From positions 496,001 to 560,000 of the forward strand of contig PNMM01000002.1 in assembly GCA_013823625.1 (NCBI GenBank): a DNA stretch of 64,000 nucleotides. The letters run 5' to 3'. Each line of letters opens with the position of its first letter. Within the stretch, counting starts at the first letter, position 1. The stretch comes from Microbacterium sp. Its GTDB lineage: Bacteria > Actinomycetota > Actinomycetes > Actinomycetales > Microbacteriaceae. A program made the position numbers and the translations under genes. Of this stretch, positions 25,107-34,482 are shown piece after piece. The notes under the pieces were generated by a model. The model searched no databases and had not been told where the DNA came from. It saw only the letters and a program-made list of their open reading frames with translations.

Positions 25107-26033
25107 CTATTCGCCGGTGGCGAGCGGCCGCGCGGGGTCGGCCGCGTATTGCGACCATGACCCGGGGTAGAGACGCCCGGCGGCGAAGCCGGCGTGCTCG
25201 AGGGTGAGCAGGGTGTGGCACGCGGTGACTCCCGAGCCGCAGTAGCTAATCACCGGGCGGTCGGCGGCGCCGAGCGCCGTCAGGCGGTCGCGCAGAGTGT
25301 CGACGTCGAGCAGCGTTCCGTCGGCGGCCACGTTGTCGCGGCACGAGAGGCTCTGGGCGCCGGGAATGTGCCCTGCGCGCGCATCCACGGGCTCGGTCTC
25401 GCCGCGGTAGCGGTCGATCGTGCGGGCATCGAGCACGAGCGCGGAGCCGTCGGCGGCGGCGCGCTGGGTCTCGTCGATCGAGGCGAGTGCGGCATCCGGC
25501 CACGATCGTGCGGTGAAGGATGCGGGGCGCACCTCGCGCGCACCCCGCTCGAGCTCGGCATCCGGGTGGGCGCGCTGCCAGGCGCCGATGCCGCCATCGA
25601 GCACGGCGGCCTCAACCCCGAGGGTGCGGAGCATCCACACCAACCGCGCCGCAATCACTCCCCCGGCGTCGTCGTACGCCACGACGATCGACGTGTCGCC
25701 GATGCCCGCCGCGCTCATGCCGGTCGCGAAGACTTCCGGCCCGGGCAGCGGGTGGCGGCCTGCCGCAGCCGAGGGCGGCCCCGCGAGCCAGCGATCGAGA
25801 TCAACGAAGACGGCTCCCGGGATGTGCCCGGCGGCGTAAGCCTCAGCAGCCGAGCGGCCGTCGAGGTACCAGCGCGTGTCGGCGATGACGACGCCCCCGG
25901 GCGCGGGCGCCCCCACGCCAGCCTCGCCACCAGCGCCGCCAGCGCCGCGATCAGCGCCCACGCTTTCGGCGCCGCCCTGAGCGCCACGGCGCAGCCGCTC
26001 AAGCTCTACTACATCAATAAACGGGGCGATCAT
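25107..26033 (-). CDS. sseA: Two-domain rhodanese, thiosulfate/3-mercaptopyruvate sulfurtransferase
   Basis: A 308-residue tandem rhodanese. The inactive N-terminal domain starts after a Gly/Ala-rich stretch (about residues 17-46) that is not usual for the family. The C-terminal domain holds the catalytic cysteine loop CGSGVTA near residue 262. The -SGVT- loop points to the mercaptopyruvate type rather than the RGSGT thiosulfate type. It would transfer sulfur to cyanide or thiols in the cytoplasm. The start at 26033 has TACGCT 7 bases upstream (26041-26046), so a leaderless mRNA is likely. It lies 9 bases upstream of the ligase-like gene. Confidence 0.9.
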   Translation of the reverse strand: MIAPFIDVVELERLRRGAQGGAESVGADRGAGGAGGEAGVGAPAPGGVVIADTRWYLDGRSAAEAYAAGHIPGAVFVDLDRWLAGPPSAAAGRHPLPGPEVFATGMSAAGIGDTSIVVAYDDAGGVIAARLVWMLRTLGVEAAVLDGGIGAWQRAHPDAELERGAREVRPASFTARSWPDAALASIDETQRAAADGSALVLDARTIDRYRGETEPVDARAGHIPGAQSLSCRDNVAADGTLLDVDTLRDRLTALGAADRPVISYCGSGVTACHTLLTLEHAGFAAGRLYPGSWSQYAADPARPLATGE

Positions 26034-26351
26034 GGCTCCCAGCGTATGGCGCTACCCGCACTTTCCCGACGCAAACACTGCTTCGGCAGCTCGCCCGCTT
26101 GTCCACTGGCGCACCCTCCTTCCGCACGCTTCAACGGAGTCGGAACAACATGATGATCAGTCGCGAAGTTCCGATTCCGTTGAAGGGAAGCGGGCTAGAT
26201 GCCGCGGCAGGGCGGGCGGGTCGGCTTCGGTGACACAGGCTCGGTCACGCGGTCGGGAGGTGCGAAACCAGGCGACGGGCACACCGAGTCGAGGCCACGG
26301 CTGAACTTCGCACTCGTGAAAGCCGAGCCGAGCCGCGCGCGTCGCTCAGGT
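26034..26351. other. 318-base intergenic region with a long inverted repeat
   Basis: No credible gene is seen between the rhodanese start and the lipase stop. The frames present are short and lack family resemblance. The notable element is the long inverted repeat at 26129-26185, annotated separately. The rhodanese -10 box lies at 26041-26046. Confidence 0.6.
26129..26185. repeat. 18-bp near-perfect inverted repeat
   Basis: Arms at 26129-26146 and 26168-26185 (left arm CTTCAACGGAGTCGGAAC) pair at 17 of 18 positions, the odd one being a G-T wobble. They enclose 21 bases. There is no T run, so a classical terminator is unlikely. It could be a processing or stabilising stem, a DNA-binding site or a remnant of a small mobile unit. 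Confidence 0.75.
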
Positions 26352-27218
26352 CTAGGCGAAGAGCCGATCGTTGATCCACGCGATGAGGTCAGAGCGCACC
26401 TCGGCCTGGTTCGTCTCGTTGAAGACCTCGTGGCGAGCGCCCGGGTACACGATGAGTTCGACGTCGCTGAGGGCACCGCGCTTGAGGTAGGCATCCGCCA
26501 GCTTCTTGGCGCTCTTCTCGCCGCCCAGCGGGTCGTCGTCTCCCACCATGATGAGCAGCGGCACGGGCGGCTGCACGCGCTTCGGGGTTCCGAACAGGCG
26601 CAAGCCGTCGGCGAGGCCGAACAGCTGCAAGACCTTCGCGTCGGTCGTCAGCGGGTCGGCGACGAAGGCCGCCGAGACGGCGGGGTCGCGGCTGAGCCAC
26701 TCGGCACCCGTCGTGCCGAGGTGCTTGTGGCGGTGGTTCAAGTCGCCGCCGTACATGTCCATCGGCGTGCGCAGCGCGGTGCCCGTGAGCACGACGGCGT
26801 TCCAGGGATGCTCGCCCGCGTTGAGCAGGTTCTGCACCATGAGCGAGCCCCACGAGTGGCCGAGCATCGTGAAGGGGAGGCCGGGGTACTCGGCCTTTGC
26901 GAGTTCCGTCAGGTCGAGCAGGTTCTGCTGCGTCGCGCGCAGGCCGCCCACACCGAGCTTGCCGATCTTCGAGAGGTCACCCTTCCAGTATTCGACGCCC
27001 GTCGCTCCGTGGCCGCGGTGGTCATCGGCGTAGACGGCGTAGCCCGCGGCAACGAGGTCTTGCGCGAGCAACTCGTAGCGCAGCGCGTGCTCGCCGACGC
27101 CGTGCGCGATCTGCACAATGCCCTTGGGCTTACCGGGCGCCCACACATAGAAGTGCACCGAGACCCCGTGGGTGTCGGTGAAGGTGCGGTGTTGACGCTC
27201 GGCAGTAATCTTCGGCAT
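26352..27218 (-). CDS. Alpha/beta hydrolase, monoacylglycerol lipase-like
   Basis: A 288-residue serine hydrolase with monoglyceride lipase features. Motifs are GIVQIAHGVGEHALRYE (oxyanion region), YADDHRGHGATG, TMLGHSWGSLMVQ (nucleophile Ser in GxSxG) and a lid region. Catalytic Asp falls near LLIMVGDDDPLGG and His near YPGARHEVFNE. The ATG at 27218 has AGGAGG (about 27226) upstream; an upstream start is possible. It lies 48 bases downstream of the transglutaminase-like gene on the same strand and could be read through. Confidence 0.88.
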   Translation of the reverse strand: MPKITAERQHRTFTDTHGVSVHFYVWAPGKPKGIVQIAHGVGEHALRYELLAQDLVAAGYAVYADDHRGHGATGVEYWKGDLSKIGKLGVGGLRATQQNLLDLTELAKAEYPGLPFTMLGHSWGSLMVQNLLNAGEHPWNAVVLTGTALRTPMDMYGGDLNHRHKHLGTTGAEWLSRDPAVSAAFVADPLTTDAKVLQLFGLADGLRLFGTPKRVQPPVPLLIMVGDDDPLGGEKSAKKLADAYLKRGALSDVELIVYPGARHEVFNETNQAEVRSDLIAWINDRLFA

Positions 27219-27266
27219 TGAAGGCCTCCTGGGCTCGATCTTAGGAGCAGCGCGACCGCGCCGCAC

Positions 27267-28112
27267 TCACGCTTCGCGCGTGATCTCGACCGTCACGAAC
27301 AGCTTCGAACTCGAGGTGCCCGCGTAGACACCGCGCAGTGGCGGAACGTCGCGGTAGTCGCGGCCGCGGCCCACGATGACGTGGCGGTCGCGAATCTCGA
27401 GCATGTTGGTGGGGTCGAAACCATGCCACTCGCCGTCGAACCACTCGACCCAGGCGTGTGACTCACCGGCGATGGTCTCGCCAATCTGGGGCTCGCGCGA
27501 GGGGTGCAGGTAACCGCTGACGTACCGGGCCGGGATTCCGATCGACCGCAGCGCCCCGAGGGCGAGGTGCGTGATGTCTTGGCAGACACCCTTCTTGTGC
27601 ATCCACGCCTCAGCAGCCGTCGTGTGCACACCGGTGATTCCTGACATGTACTGCACTTCGTCGTAAATCCACTGGCAGATGTTGAGAGCGGCGGCCTCGG
27701 GGTCGGCGGCAGCGGCAGCGAACTCGCGCGCGCGATCAGCAACCTCGGCGGGCGGCGCCGTGAGCTTTGTCTGCACGGTGTTCTCGACCGAGCTCACGGT
27801 CTTCTCCACCGCAACCGCGAGGTCGGCCCAACTGATCGAGCCCTCGGTCGAGCCGCGCGGGCGCAACTCAACGAGGCTGTCGGCCGTGAGCGACAGTTCT
27901 TGGTGTTGCTCGAGCTGCTCAAAGGCCGCGACGCGTGTGCCGAAATAGTCGACGTAGTGGTGCTGCGACGAGCTCGGGCTGATGGCGAGATGCGAGTGCA
28001 GCACGACCTGGCCGTCAGAGCTCGCGGGCAGCATGCGCGCCTCGTTGTACGACGCCGTGGCGTTGCCTTTGTAGTGGTAGCCGGTGATGTGCCGGATGCG
28101 CAGCCGGTTCAT
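27267..28112 (-). CDS. Transglutaminase-like superfamily protein
   Basis: A 281-residue protein with an N-terminal beta domain (MNRLRIRHITGYHYKGNATASYNE, a common head of this group) and a C-terminal transglutaminase core. The core motif AWMHKKGVCQDITHLALGALR holds the putative nucleophile Cys. ESHAWVEWFDGEWHGFDPTN carries the His and Asp. The group is usually encoded with alpha-E and ATP-grasp proteins, as here. It is thought to work on peptides, with an unknown substrate. The start at 28112 shares ATGA with the alpha-E stop. It is the last of three overlapping genes transcribed leftward. Confidence 0.9.
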   Translation of the reverse strand: MNRLRIRHITGYHYKGNATASYNEARMLPASSDGQVVLHSHLAISPSSSQHHYVDYFGTRVAAFEQLEQHQELSLTADSLVELRPRGSTEGSISWADLAVAVEKTVSSVENTVQTKLTAPPAEVADRAREFAAAAADPEAAALNICQWIYDEVQYMSGITGVHTTAAEAWMHKKGVCQDITHLALGALRSIGIPARYVSGYLHPSREPQIGETIAGESHAWVEWFDGEWHGFDPTNMLEIRDRHVIVGRGRDYRDVPPLRGVYAGTSSSKLFVTVEITREA

Positions 28113-29038
28113 GTTTTCTCCGCCACCCAACTCGGCGCCGCGTTCGTCGGAAAGTACCGGTGCCGCACCGCTTCGCTCGTGGCGCTCGTCGCCAATTGCA
28201 CAGCATCCATGTGGCGTTGCAAGTCGTCGAGAATCTCGGCGATCGGTCGGTACTCGAGCTCGCTGCGAATCTGACCCAATTGCCGCAGGGCCTGGTCGCC
28301 GATACCGGCGCGATCGCTGCGCGGTTCGATGTCGCGCAAGCACTGCTCGGCGCGCGTGACCGCAAAGAGAATCGAGCGCGGAAACAACCGGTCGAGCAGC
28401 AAGAATTCGGCGGCGTTCTTGGCGCTCGGCACGCCGCGGTACGTGCGCAGGTAGGCCTCGTAGGCACCGACGCTGCGCAGAATCGTGGTCCACGAGGGGC
28501 CGGACGCCTCGGTGAGCGAGCGTGTCGCCAGCAAGCGGGCGGTCATGTCGGCACGTTCGAGCGAGCGGCCGAGAGTGAAGAACGAGTAGGCCTCGTCGCG
28601 GCTCGTCGCCGACTCGACGATGCCCACGGCGAGCGCCGAACGCTCGCGCACCCAGCCGAAGAACTCGTGCACTTTTTCGGGAGCAACCTTGCGCGGCATG
28701 CGTGCGCGCGTGGTGTTGAGTACCTCCCACAACTCGGTGCTCACGACCTCGCGCGCGCGTCGTGCGTTCTCACGAGCCGCACCCAGCGAGTAGGCGATCG
28801 ATGCTGCGTGCGAGCGGTCGACGGCAAGAATCGCGAGCACGTCGGCCCGCGTGATCGCGTGGCCGGGCTCGACGTCGCTGCCCATGACACTCAAGAGCGA
28901 ACGGCACGCGGTGTCTTCGTCGATCCAGGGGTCTTCGAGCAGCAACTGCAAGTGCACGTCAAGAATGCGGGCTGTGCCGTCAGAGCGCTCGACATAGCGC
29001 CCGATCCAGAACAGGCTTTCGGCGATCCGGCTCAGCAT
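28109..29038 (-). CDS. Alpha-E domain protein (DUF403)
   Basis: A 309-residue all-helical protein beginning MLSRIAESLFWIGRYVERSDGTARILDVHLQLL. It has the ESLFWIGRYVER motif of the alpha-E family and a length of about 310 residues, as usual. The family almost always occurs with the ATP-grasp and transglutaminase-like partners found here, but its biochemical role is unknown. The start overlaps the ATP-grasp stop by 7 bases and its stop overlaps the transglutaminase start. Confidence 0.93.
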   Translation of the reverse strand: MLSRIAESLFWIGRYVERSDGTARILDVHLQLLLEDPWIDEDTACRSLLSVMGSDVEPGHAITRADVLAILAVDRSHAASIAYSLGAARENARRAREVVSTELWEVLNTTRARMPRKVAPEKVHEFFGWVRERSALAVGIVESATSRDEAYSFFTLGRSLERADMTARLLATRSLTEASGPSWTTILRSVGAYEAYLRTYRGVPSAKNAAEFLLLDRLFPRSILFAVTRAEQCLRDIEPRSDRAGIGDQALRQLGQIRSELEYRPIAEILDDLQRHMDAVQLATSATSEAVRHRYFPTNAAPSWVAEKT

Positions 29039-30708
29039 TTGTTGACCCCCCGCGAGGATGCGAGAGCGCCGTTGCTCGACGGTGTGACAGAAAACATGGA
29101 CTGTTGTTGTTGTTCTTGCTGCGACCGACGCGGATCGTCTTGAGGGTTGTGGTCAACCTCGTGCGCGGTCGCGTCAAGAATGATCGGAATCGCCTGCGTC
29201 ACGGTCGCTTGCTCGGCCACGATTCCTTGCACGTCGTGGCTGTCGGCGACCATGGGCAGTTGGCCCACGACCCAGGTGTCTTTCGAGCCACCACCCTGGC
29301 TCGAGTTGACGACGAGCTGTCCCTCGGGCAACGCGACCCGGGTTAGGCCGCCGGGAAGCACCCACACCTCGCGGCCATCGTTGACAGCGAAGGGCCGCAG
29401 GTCAGCGTGCCGAGGGCGCATGCCATCTTCGACGAGCGTGGGGATGGTCGAGAGCTGAACGACCGGCTGCGCGATCCACCCGCGGGGGTCTTCTTGCAGG
29501 CGCATCCGCAGTTCGTCGAGTTCGTCGGTGCTCGCCGCTGGGCCGACGACGAGGCCCTTGCCACCCGAGCCGTCAACGGGCTTGACGACGAGCTCGTGCA
29601 GTCGGTCGAGCACCTCTTCGAGCGAGTCGGGCTCTTCGAGACGCCACGTGTCGACGTTGGGAATGATGGGCTCTTCGTTGAGGAAGTAGCGCACGAGGTC
29701 AGGCAAGTAGGTGTAGACGAGCTTGTCGTCGGCGACGCCGTTGCCCACGGCGTTGGTGATCGTTACATTGCCGAGACGCGCGGCGAGCATGAGGCCCGGC
29801 GTGCCGAGCATCGAGTCGGCGCGGAACGTCAACGGGTCGAGAAACTCATCGTCGACGCGGCGGTAAATGACGTCGACGCGCTGCGGCCCCGCGGTGGTGC
29901 GCATGAAGACGCGCCCGCCCGAGCAGTAGAGGTCGCGGCCCTCGACCAGCTCGACGCCCATGAGGCGCGCGAGCAGCGTGTGCTCGAAGTAGGCCGAGTT
30001 GTAGACACCGGGCGTGAGAACGACGACGGTCGGGTCATCAACGCCAGCGGGGGCGGATGCTCGCAAAGCGTCAAGCAATCGCGTCGGGTAATCGCCCACG
30101 GGGCGCACGCGCATCGACACGAAAAGCTCGGGCAGCGTCTGCGCCATGACGCGGCGGTTCGAGATGACGTAGCTCACGCCACTCGGAACGCGCACGTTGT
30201 CTTCGAGCACGCGCCAGGTGCCGTGCTCGTCACGGATGAGGTCGATACCCGAGACCTGAATGCGCACGCCGTTGGCACTCTCGATGCCCGCGGCGGAGCG
30301 GTGGTAGTGGCTCGAGCTCGAGATGAGCCGCGCGGGAATCACGCCATCGGCAATGCAGCGTTGCGGCCCGTAGACGTCGGTGAGAAAGGCTTCGAGCGCG
30401 CGCACGCGCTGGGCAACTCCCGACTCGAGGTGGCTCCACTCGGCGCGTTCGATGACGCGCGGCACAGCATCCAGCGGAAACGGCCGCTCTTCACCGGCGA
30501 AGTCGAACGTGACACCTTGCGCAAGGTAGCTCGACGCGAGCGCCTCGGTGCGACCGCGCAGTTCTTCTTGCGACATTTGCGCGAGGGCCGCGTGAATCTG
30601 CCGGTAGGGCATGCGCACGTCGCTGTCGGGCGTGAACATCTCGTCAAAGGCGACGGCCGTTCCCGTACGGGCGGCGGTCGCCGCATACCCGTCGAAGAGG
30701 TCGGCCAT
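29032..30708 (-). CDS. Circularly permuted ATP-grasp protein (DUF404/DUF407)
   Basis: A 558-residue ATP-grasp protein with a permuted order (type 2). Landmarks are the PYRQIHAAL helix near residue 35, the DVYGPQRCIADGVIPARLI region near 110 and the VLEDNVRVPSGVSYVISNRR segment near 165. KPVDGSGGKGLVVGP near 380 is the nucleotide-binding loop. The family is predicted to ligate amino acids or peptides with ATP. An unusual C-terminal tail is rich in Asp, Gln and Ser (QQEQQQQS). The start at 30708 has TAGGCT 6 bases upstream on the minus strand (30715-30720). It heads the three-gene unit with alpha-E and transglutaminase-like genes. Confidence 0.92.
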   Translation of the reverse strand: MADLFDGYAATAARTGTAVAFDEMFTPDSDVRMPYRQIHAALAQMSQEELRGRTEALASSYLAQGVTFDFAGEERPFPLDAVPRVIERAEWSHLESGVAQRVRALEAFLTDVYGPQRCIADGVIPARLISSSSHYHRSAAGIESANGVRIQVSGIDLIRDEHGTWRVLEDNVRVPSGVSYVISNRRVMAQTLPELFVSMRVRPVGDYPTRLLDALRASAPAGVDDPTVVVLTPGVYNSAYFEHTLLARLMGVELVEGRDLYCSGGRVFMRTTAGPQRVDVIYRRVDDEFLDPLTFRADSMLGTPGLMLAARLGNVTITNAVGNGVADDKLVYTYLPDLVRYFLNEEPIIPNVDTWRLEEPDSLEEVLDRLHELVVKPVDGSGGKGLVVGPAASTDELDELRMRLQEDPRGWIAQPVVQLSTIPTLVEDGMRPRHADLRPFAVNDGREVWVLPGGLTRVALPEGQLVVNSSQGGGSKDTWVVGQLPMVADSHDVQGIVAEQATVTQAIPIILDATAHEVDHNPQDDPRRSQQEQQQQSMFSVTPSSNGALASSRGVNKC

Positions 30709-30714
30709 GACGAG

Positions 30715-30720
30715 AGCCTA
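30715..30720 (-). promoter_or_regulatory. -10 box of leaderless ATP-grasp gene
   Basis: On the minus strand TAGGCT ends 6 bases before the ATG at 30708. It is the probable promoter of the ATP-grasp/alpha-E/transglutaminase unit. Confidence 0.5.
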
Positions 30721-30799
30721 GTCGCGGCGTGTTGCGGCGATGTTTCGCAGGATGCTCGCCGCGCCCTGCCCGCTGCCGTCTGGTTCTCCGACCCGTCGC

Positions 30800-31774
30800 C
30801 TAGGCAGTTGCCGCGGCAGCGAGGTCGCGCTCAAACTGCTCGACGACGTCGCGGTGGCAGAGCTCGGTGGCCTCGGTCGTGGCGGTCGCCGCTCCCGCTG
30901 CCACGCCCGCCCGGAACGCCGCCGCGAGGTCGTGACCCTGGGCAAGGCGCAGCACCATCGCGGCAAGAAAGCTGTCGCCCGCGCCGACGGTTGACCGCAC
31001 CGTGATGGGCGGCGAGGCGAGGCGCGTGACCGAGTCGGCCGTCACGAGAACGGCGCCATCGCCTCCGAGCGTGAGCGCGACGACCTCGACGCGGCCGCGG
31101 CCCACGAGTTCGCGCGCGGCTTCGATCTTCTCGTCGATCGTGAGCGTGGGTGCTCCCACGAGCTCGCCGAGCTCGCGGCCCGAGGGCTTCACGAGATAGA
31201 CGCCCTCGGCGACGGCGGTAGCGAGCGCCGCGCCCGAGGCATCAACGACGCATCGCACGCCGAGCTCGCGGGCGCGCCGCGCGATGCGCGCGTAGAAGTC
31301 GTCGGGCACCCCGGGCGCGAGTGAACCACTCGGCACGACGTAGCCGCCGAGGTGCATCGCGGACTCGGTGGCGCTGACGCACTGCTGCCACTCGGTGTCG
31401 CTGAGCGTCGGGCCCTGCAGCACGAAGCGAAACTGCTGGCCCGTCGAGGTCTCGTCGATCGTGATGTTCTCGCGCGTCGACCCCTCGATCGCGATGGCCC
31501 GCCCGATGATTCCCTCGGCCTCAAGCAATTGGCGATAGGCCTGACCCGTGGCGCCGCCAACCGCATAGATGGCCGTCGAGTGACCGCCAAGCCGTTCGAT
31601 CACGCGGCTGACATTGACGCCGCCGCCACCCGCGTCGACACGGCTCGGGCCGCAGCGCATCTTGTGCTCGGGCTGCACCGCCTCGGTGCTCGTGCTGACG
31701 TCGAGCGCGGGGTTCACGGTGAGCGTGACGATGGGGGCCGGGTGAGCGGCGGATGCTGCAGGGCTGTGCGCCAT
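30800..31774 (-). CDS. pfkB: 6-phosphofructokinase II-like sugar kinase (PfkB)
   Basis: A 324-residue PfkB-family kinase very like E. coli phosphofructokinase II. It shows ITLTVNPALDVST-type N-terminal strand, DAGGGGVNVSRVIERLG near residue 47, GSTREN...TGQQFRFVLQGP, GVRCVVDASGAALATAV, LVKPSGRELGELV and the catalytic STVGAGDSFLAAMVLRLA near 265. It would phosphorylate fructose 6-phosphate; related members act on tagatose 6-phosphate or fructose 1-phosphate. It starts 10 bases past the xylB stop, whose TAG is reused in its -10 box (TAGCCT at 31781-31786). It is therefore placed as the third gene of the xylose unit. Confidence 0.85.
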   Translation of the reverse strand: MAHSPAASAAHPAPIVTLTVNPALDVSTSTEAVQPEHKMRCGPSRVDAGGGGVNVSRVIERLGGHSTAIYAVGGATGQAYRQLLEAEGIIGRAIAIEGSTRENITIDETSTGQQFRFVLQGPTLSDTEWQQCVSATESAMHLGGYVVPSGSLAPGVPDDFYARIARRARELGVRCVVDASGAALATAVAEGVYLVKPSGRELGELVGAPTLTIDEKIEAARELVGRGRVEVVALTLGGDGAVLVTADSVTRLASPPITVRSTVGAGDSFLAAMVLRLAQGHDLAAAFRAGVAAGAATATTEATELCHRDVVEQFERDLAAAATA

Positions 31775-31780
31775 GCCCTC

Positions 31781-31786
31781 AGGCTA
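31781..31786 (-). promoter_or_regulatory. -10 box of leaderless pfkB, overlapping the xylB stop codon
   Basis: Minus-strand TAGCCT begins with the xylB TAG stop (31784-31786) and ends 6 bases before the pfkB ATG. It is a third case of stop and -10 sharing bases. Confidence 0.5.
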
Positions 31787-33262
31787 GTGACCGCTGCGCG
31801 CAAACGCCGCGGCAAAGGCGGCGCGAACATGGGGCTGAGGCGGATGCTCGACCGAAGCATGCAGCGCGAGCGGCCACTCGGGGCGGGCGCCGAGCAGCAC
31901 TCCGGCCGCTTGCCGCGCGGCCCCGCGAGCCACGTACTCCCCCGGCTCGGGCACCACGACCGGAAGACCGAGCACGGCCGACGCGATCGCGGGCACCGCC
32001 CGCGATCGGGCCGCGCCGCCCACGAGCAACAGGCGACGGGGTTGCAGGCCGTGGCGTGCAATGGCGTCGAGTCCGTCGGCGAGGCCGCACAGCATCCCTT
32101 CGATCGCGGCACGCGCGAGGTTTTCGCGGGTCGTCGACGCGAGCGTGAGGCCGCTGAGAGACGCGGTCGCGTCGGGCAGGTTGGGGGTGCGCTCGCCTTC
32201 GAAGTAGGGCAGCAGCACGACTCCGCCGGCGCCGGGCTCGGCGGCGAGCGCGAGGTCGGCGAGGCCGTCGTGGTCGACGCCGAGCAGCCCCGCGACCGAG
32301 TCGAGCACGCGCGCGGCGTTGAGCGTGGCGATGAGGGGCAAATAGTCGCCCGCGGCATCGGCGAAGCCCGCGACCGTGCCCGACTCGTCGATGACGGGCT
32401 CGGGGCTCACGGCAAAAACCGTTCCGCTCGTGCCGATCGAGATGACAACGTCGCCAGGGCCGGTGCCGAGGCCGAACGCCGCGGCGGCGTTGTCTCCTGC
32501 ACCGGGGCCGACGAGCACGCCCGCGCGTGAGCCGCGCAGCGCTGAGTTCGCCGCGTCGACCATGGTCGACTCGGTGGGCTGGAACACTCGGGGCAGAATC
32601 ACCGCGTCATCGTTCGGGGCCGCGTGCGGGTCGGCCTCGCGCGCCGGGCGACCCAGCGCCAGCGCGAAGAGCTCGAGGTCGTATTCGCCCGAGGTCGGCG
32701 ACCAGTAGCCCGTACCGCTCGCATCCGAGCGGTCGGTCACGAGCTGCTCGAGCTGCGGACCCAGCGGGCTCTCGCCGAGGGGCCCGTAACCGCGCAGTCG
32801 CCAGGTCAGCCAGTCGTGGGGCAGGGCGACGGCCGCGATCGTAGGCACGAGGTGCGGCTCGTGGTCGCGCATCCACCGCAGCTTCGTTGCCGTGAACGAG
32901 GCGACGGGCACGGATCCGCTGCGCGCGGCGAGGGCAGCTGCGCCCACCTCGGCGACGAGGTCGGCGGCAGCACCGGCCGAGCGCGTGTCGTTCCACAGCA
33001 GGGCATCGCGAACGACGCGGCCCTCGGCATCGAGCGCCACGAGCCCGTGCTGCTGGCCGCCGACCGCGATCGCGTCGACATCGGCAAGGCCACCTGCCTC
33101 GTCAACCGCGGCGATGAACGCGGCCCACCACGCGGCGGGGTCGACCGCCGTGCCCTCGGGATGCGGAGCGCGCCCCTCACGCACAGTCGCCCCCGTCGCG
33201 GCGTCGACGATCAGCACCTTGCAGCTCTGCGTCGAGGAGTCGACGCCCGCGACCAGCGGCAT
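31784..33262 (-). CDS. xylB: Xylulokinase
   Basis: A 492-residue FGGY kinase phosphorylating D-xylulose to xylulose 5-phosphate. The actin-like fold shows [19 protein letters not shown] at the start, [12 protein letters not shown] near residue 68, the ALLWNDTRS segment and [11 protein letters not shown]. The C-terminal ATPase half contains [16 protein letters not shown], the [14 protein letters not shown] phosphate loop and [15 protein letters not shown]. Length is typical. The ATG at 33262 is 2 bases past the xylA stop, so the two are coupled. Confidence 0.95.
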   Translation of the reverse strand: MPLVAGVDSSTQSCKVLIVDAATGATVREGRAPHPEGTAVDPAAWWAAFIAAVDEAGGLADVDAIAVGGQQHGLVALDAEGRVVRDALLWNDTRSAGAAADLVAEVGAAALAARSGSVPVASFTATKLRWMRDHEPHLVPTIAAVALPHDWLTWRLRGYGPLGESPLGPQLEQLVTDRSDASGTGYWSPTSGEYDLELFALALGRPAREADPHAAPNDDAVILPRVFQPTESTMVDAANSALRGSRAGVLVGPGAGDNAAAAFGLGTGPGDVVISIGTSGTVFAVSPEPVIDESGTVAGFADAAGDYLPLIATLNAARVLDSVAGLLGVDHDGLADLALAAEPGAGGVVLLPYFEGERTPNLPDATASLSGLTLASTTRENLARAAIEGMLCGLADGLDAIARHGLQPRRLLLVGGAARSRAVPAIASAVLGLPVVVPEPGEYVARGAARQAAGVLLGARPEWPLALHASVEHPPQPHVRAAFAAAFARSGH

Positions 33263-33264
33263 TG

Positions 33265-34455
33265 CTACCGGGCGCCCATGAGGTGCTCGGTCGCGAGCTG
33301 CTGAAGGTGCACGAAGCCGAAGCCGCGACCGTTGAAGTACGAGCCGGCGTCGAAGTTCTCGTACGCCGTAGCGTCGGCGAGCAGGTCGTCGACGGTCTCG
33401 CCCGCGCCGAGCGTCGGCTGCGCGAGCTCGTCGACACGGGCCGCGGCGAGCGCCGCCTGTACCTCGGGGTCGGCGCGGAAGGCCTTAGCGCGCTCCTTGA
33501 GCAACAGGTAGGTGCGCATGTTCGCGGCGGCCGAGGCCCACACGCCGGTCTCGTCTTCGGTGCGGCTGGGCTTGTAGTCGAAGTGGCGGGGGCCGTCGTA
33601 GGCGCGGCCACCACCCGGCCCGCCGTTCTCGAGCAAGTCGACGAGCGAGAACGCGTTGTGCAGGTCGCCGTGGCCGAAGACGAGGTCTTGGTCGTACTTG
33701 ATGCCGCGCTGACCATTGAGGTCAATGTGGAAGAGCTTGCCCGCCTCGAGCGCTTGGGCGATGCCGGCCGTGAAGTTCAGCCCGGCCATCTGCTCGTGGC
33801 CGACCTCGGGGTTAAGGCCCACAAGCTCAGGGTGCTCAAGCGTCTCGATGAACGCCATGGCGTGGCCCACGGTTGGTAGAAGAATGTCGCCGCGCGGCTC
33901 GTTGGGCTTGGGCTCAATGGCGAAGCGGATGCCGTAGCCCTTATCTGTCACGTACTGCGTCAGCAGGTTGACGGCCTCGCGGTAGCGCGCGATCGCCGAG
34001 CGCACGTCTTTCGCGGCGTCATACTCGGCGCCCTCGCGACCGCCCCACATGACGAAGGTGTGCGCGCCGAGCTCGGCGGCGAGGTCGAGGTTGCGCAGCA
34101 CCTTGCGCAGCGCGAAGCGGCGCACGGCACGGTCGTTCGAGGTGAAGCCGCCGTCTTTGAACACGGGCGCGCTGAACAGGTTGGTCGTGATCATGGGCAC
34201 CTTGAGGCCCGTGGATGCCGTGGCCGCGATCAAGCGATCAATCTGCGTGCGCCGCTCGGCGTCCGTCGAGCCGAACGCGAAGAGGTCGTCGTCGTGCAGA
34301 GTGAGGCCGTAGGCACCGAGCTCGGTGAGCTTCTCGACGACGTGCACGACATCGAGCGCGGCTCGCGTGGGCCCGCCGAAGGGGTCGGCGCCGTTGTAGC
34401 CGACGGTCCAGAGGCCGAAGGTGAAGTGGTCGGCGGGAGTCGGAGTGAGGGCCAT
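33265..34455 (-). CDS. xylA: Xylose isomerase
   Basis: A 396-residue class I xylose isomerase (actinobacterial type) converting D-xylose to D-xylulose. Landmarks are [20 protein letters not shown] at the start, the active-site [10 protein letters not shown] segment with His54-like residue, [29 protein letters not shown] with metal-binding Glu, [16 protein letters not shown] and [15 protein letters not shown] with metal ligands. The start at 34453-34455 is preceded by AGAAAGAAG. It heads the xylA-xylB-pfkB unit and is divergent from the xylR gene, sharing an 82-bp control region. Confidence 0.97.
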   Translation of the reverse strand: MALTPTPADHFTFGLWTVGYNGADPFGGPTRAALDVVHVVEKLTELGAYGLTLHDDDLFAFGSTDAERRTQIDRLIAATASTGLKVPMITTNLFSAPVFKDGGFTSNDRAVRRFALRKVLRNLDLAAELGAHTFVMWGGREGAEYDAAKDVRSAIARYREAVNLLTQYVTDKGYGIRFAIEPKPNEPRGDILLPTVGHAMAFIETLEHPELVGLNPEVGHEQMAGLNFTAGIAQALEAGKLFHIDLNGQRGIKYDQDLVFGHGDLHNAFSLVDLLENGGPGGGRAYDGPRHFDYKPSRTEDETGVWASAAANMRTYLLLKERAKAFRADPEVQAALAAARVDELAQPTLGAGETVDDLLADATAYENFDAGSYFNGRGFGFVHLQQLATEHLMGAR

Positions 34456-34482
34456 GAGCGACTTCTTTCTGCGCTGAAAGGT

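Noticed and set aside
26032-26304. A short plus-strand frame in the intergenic region
   Set aside because: It has no ribosome site and no recognisable motif, and it runs through the inverted repeat.
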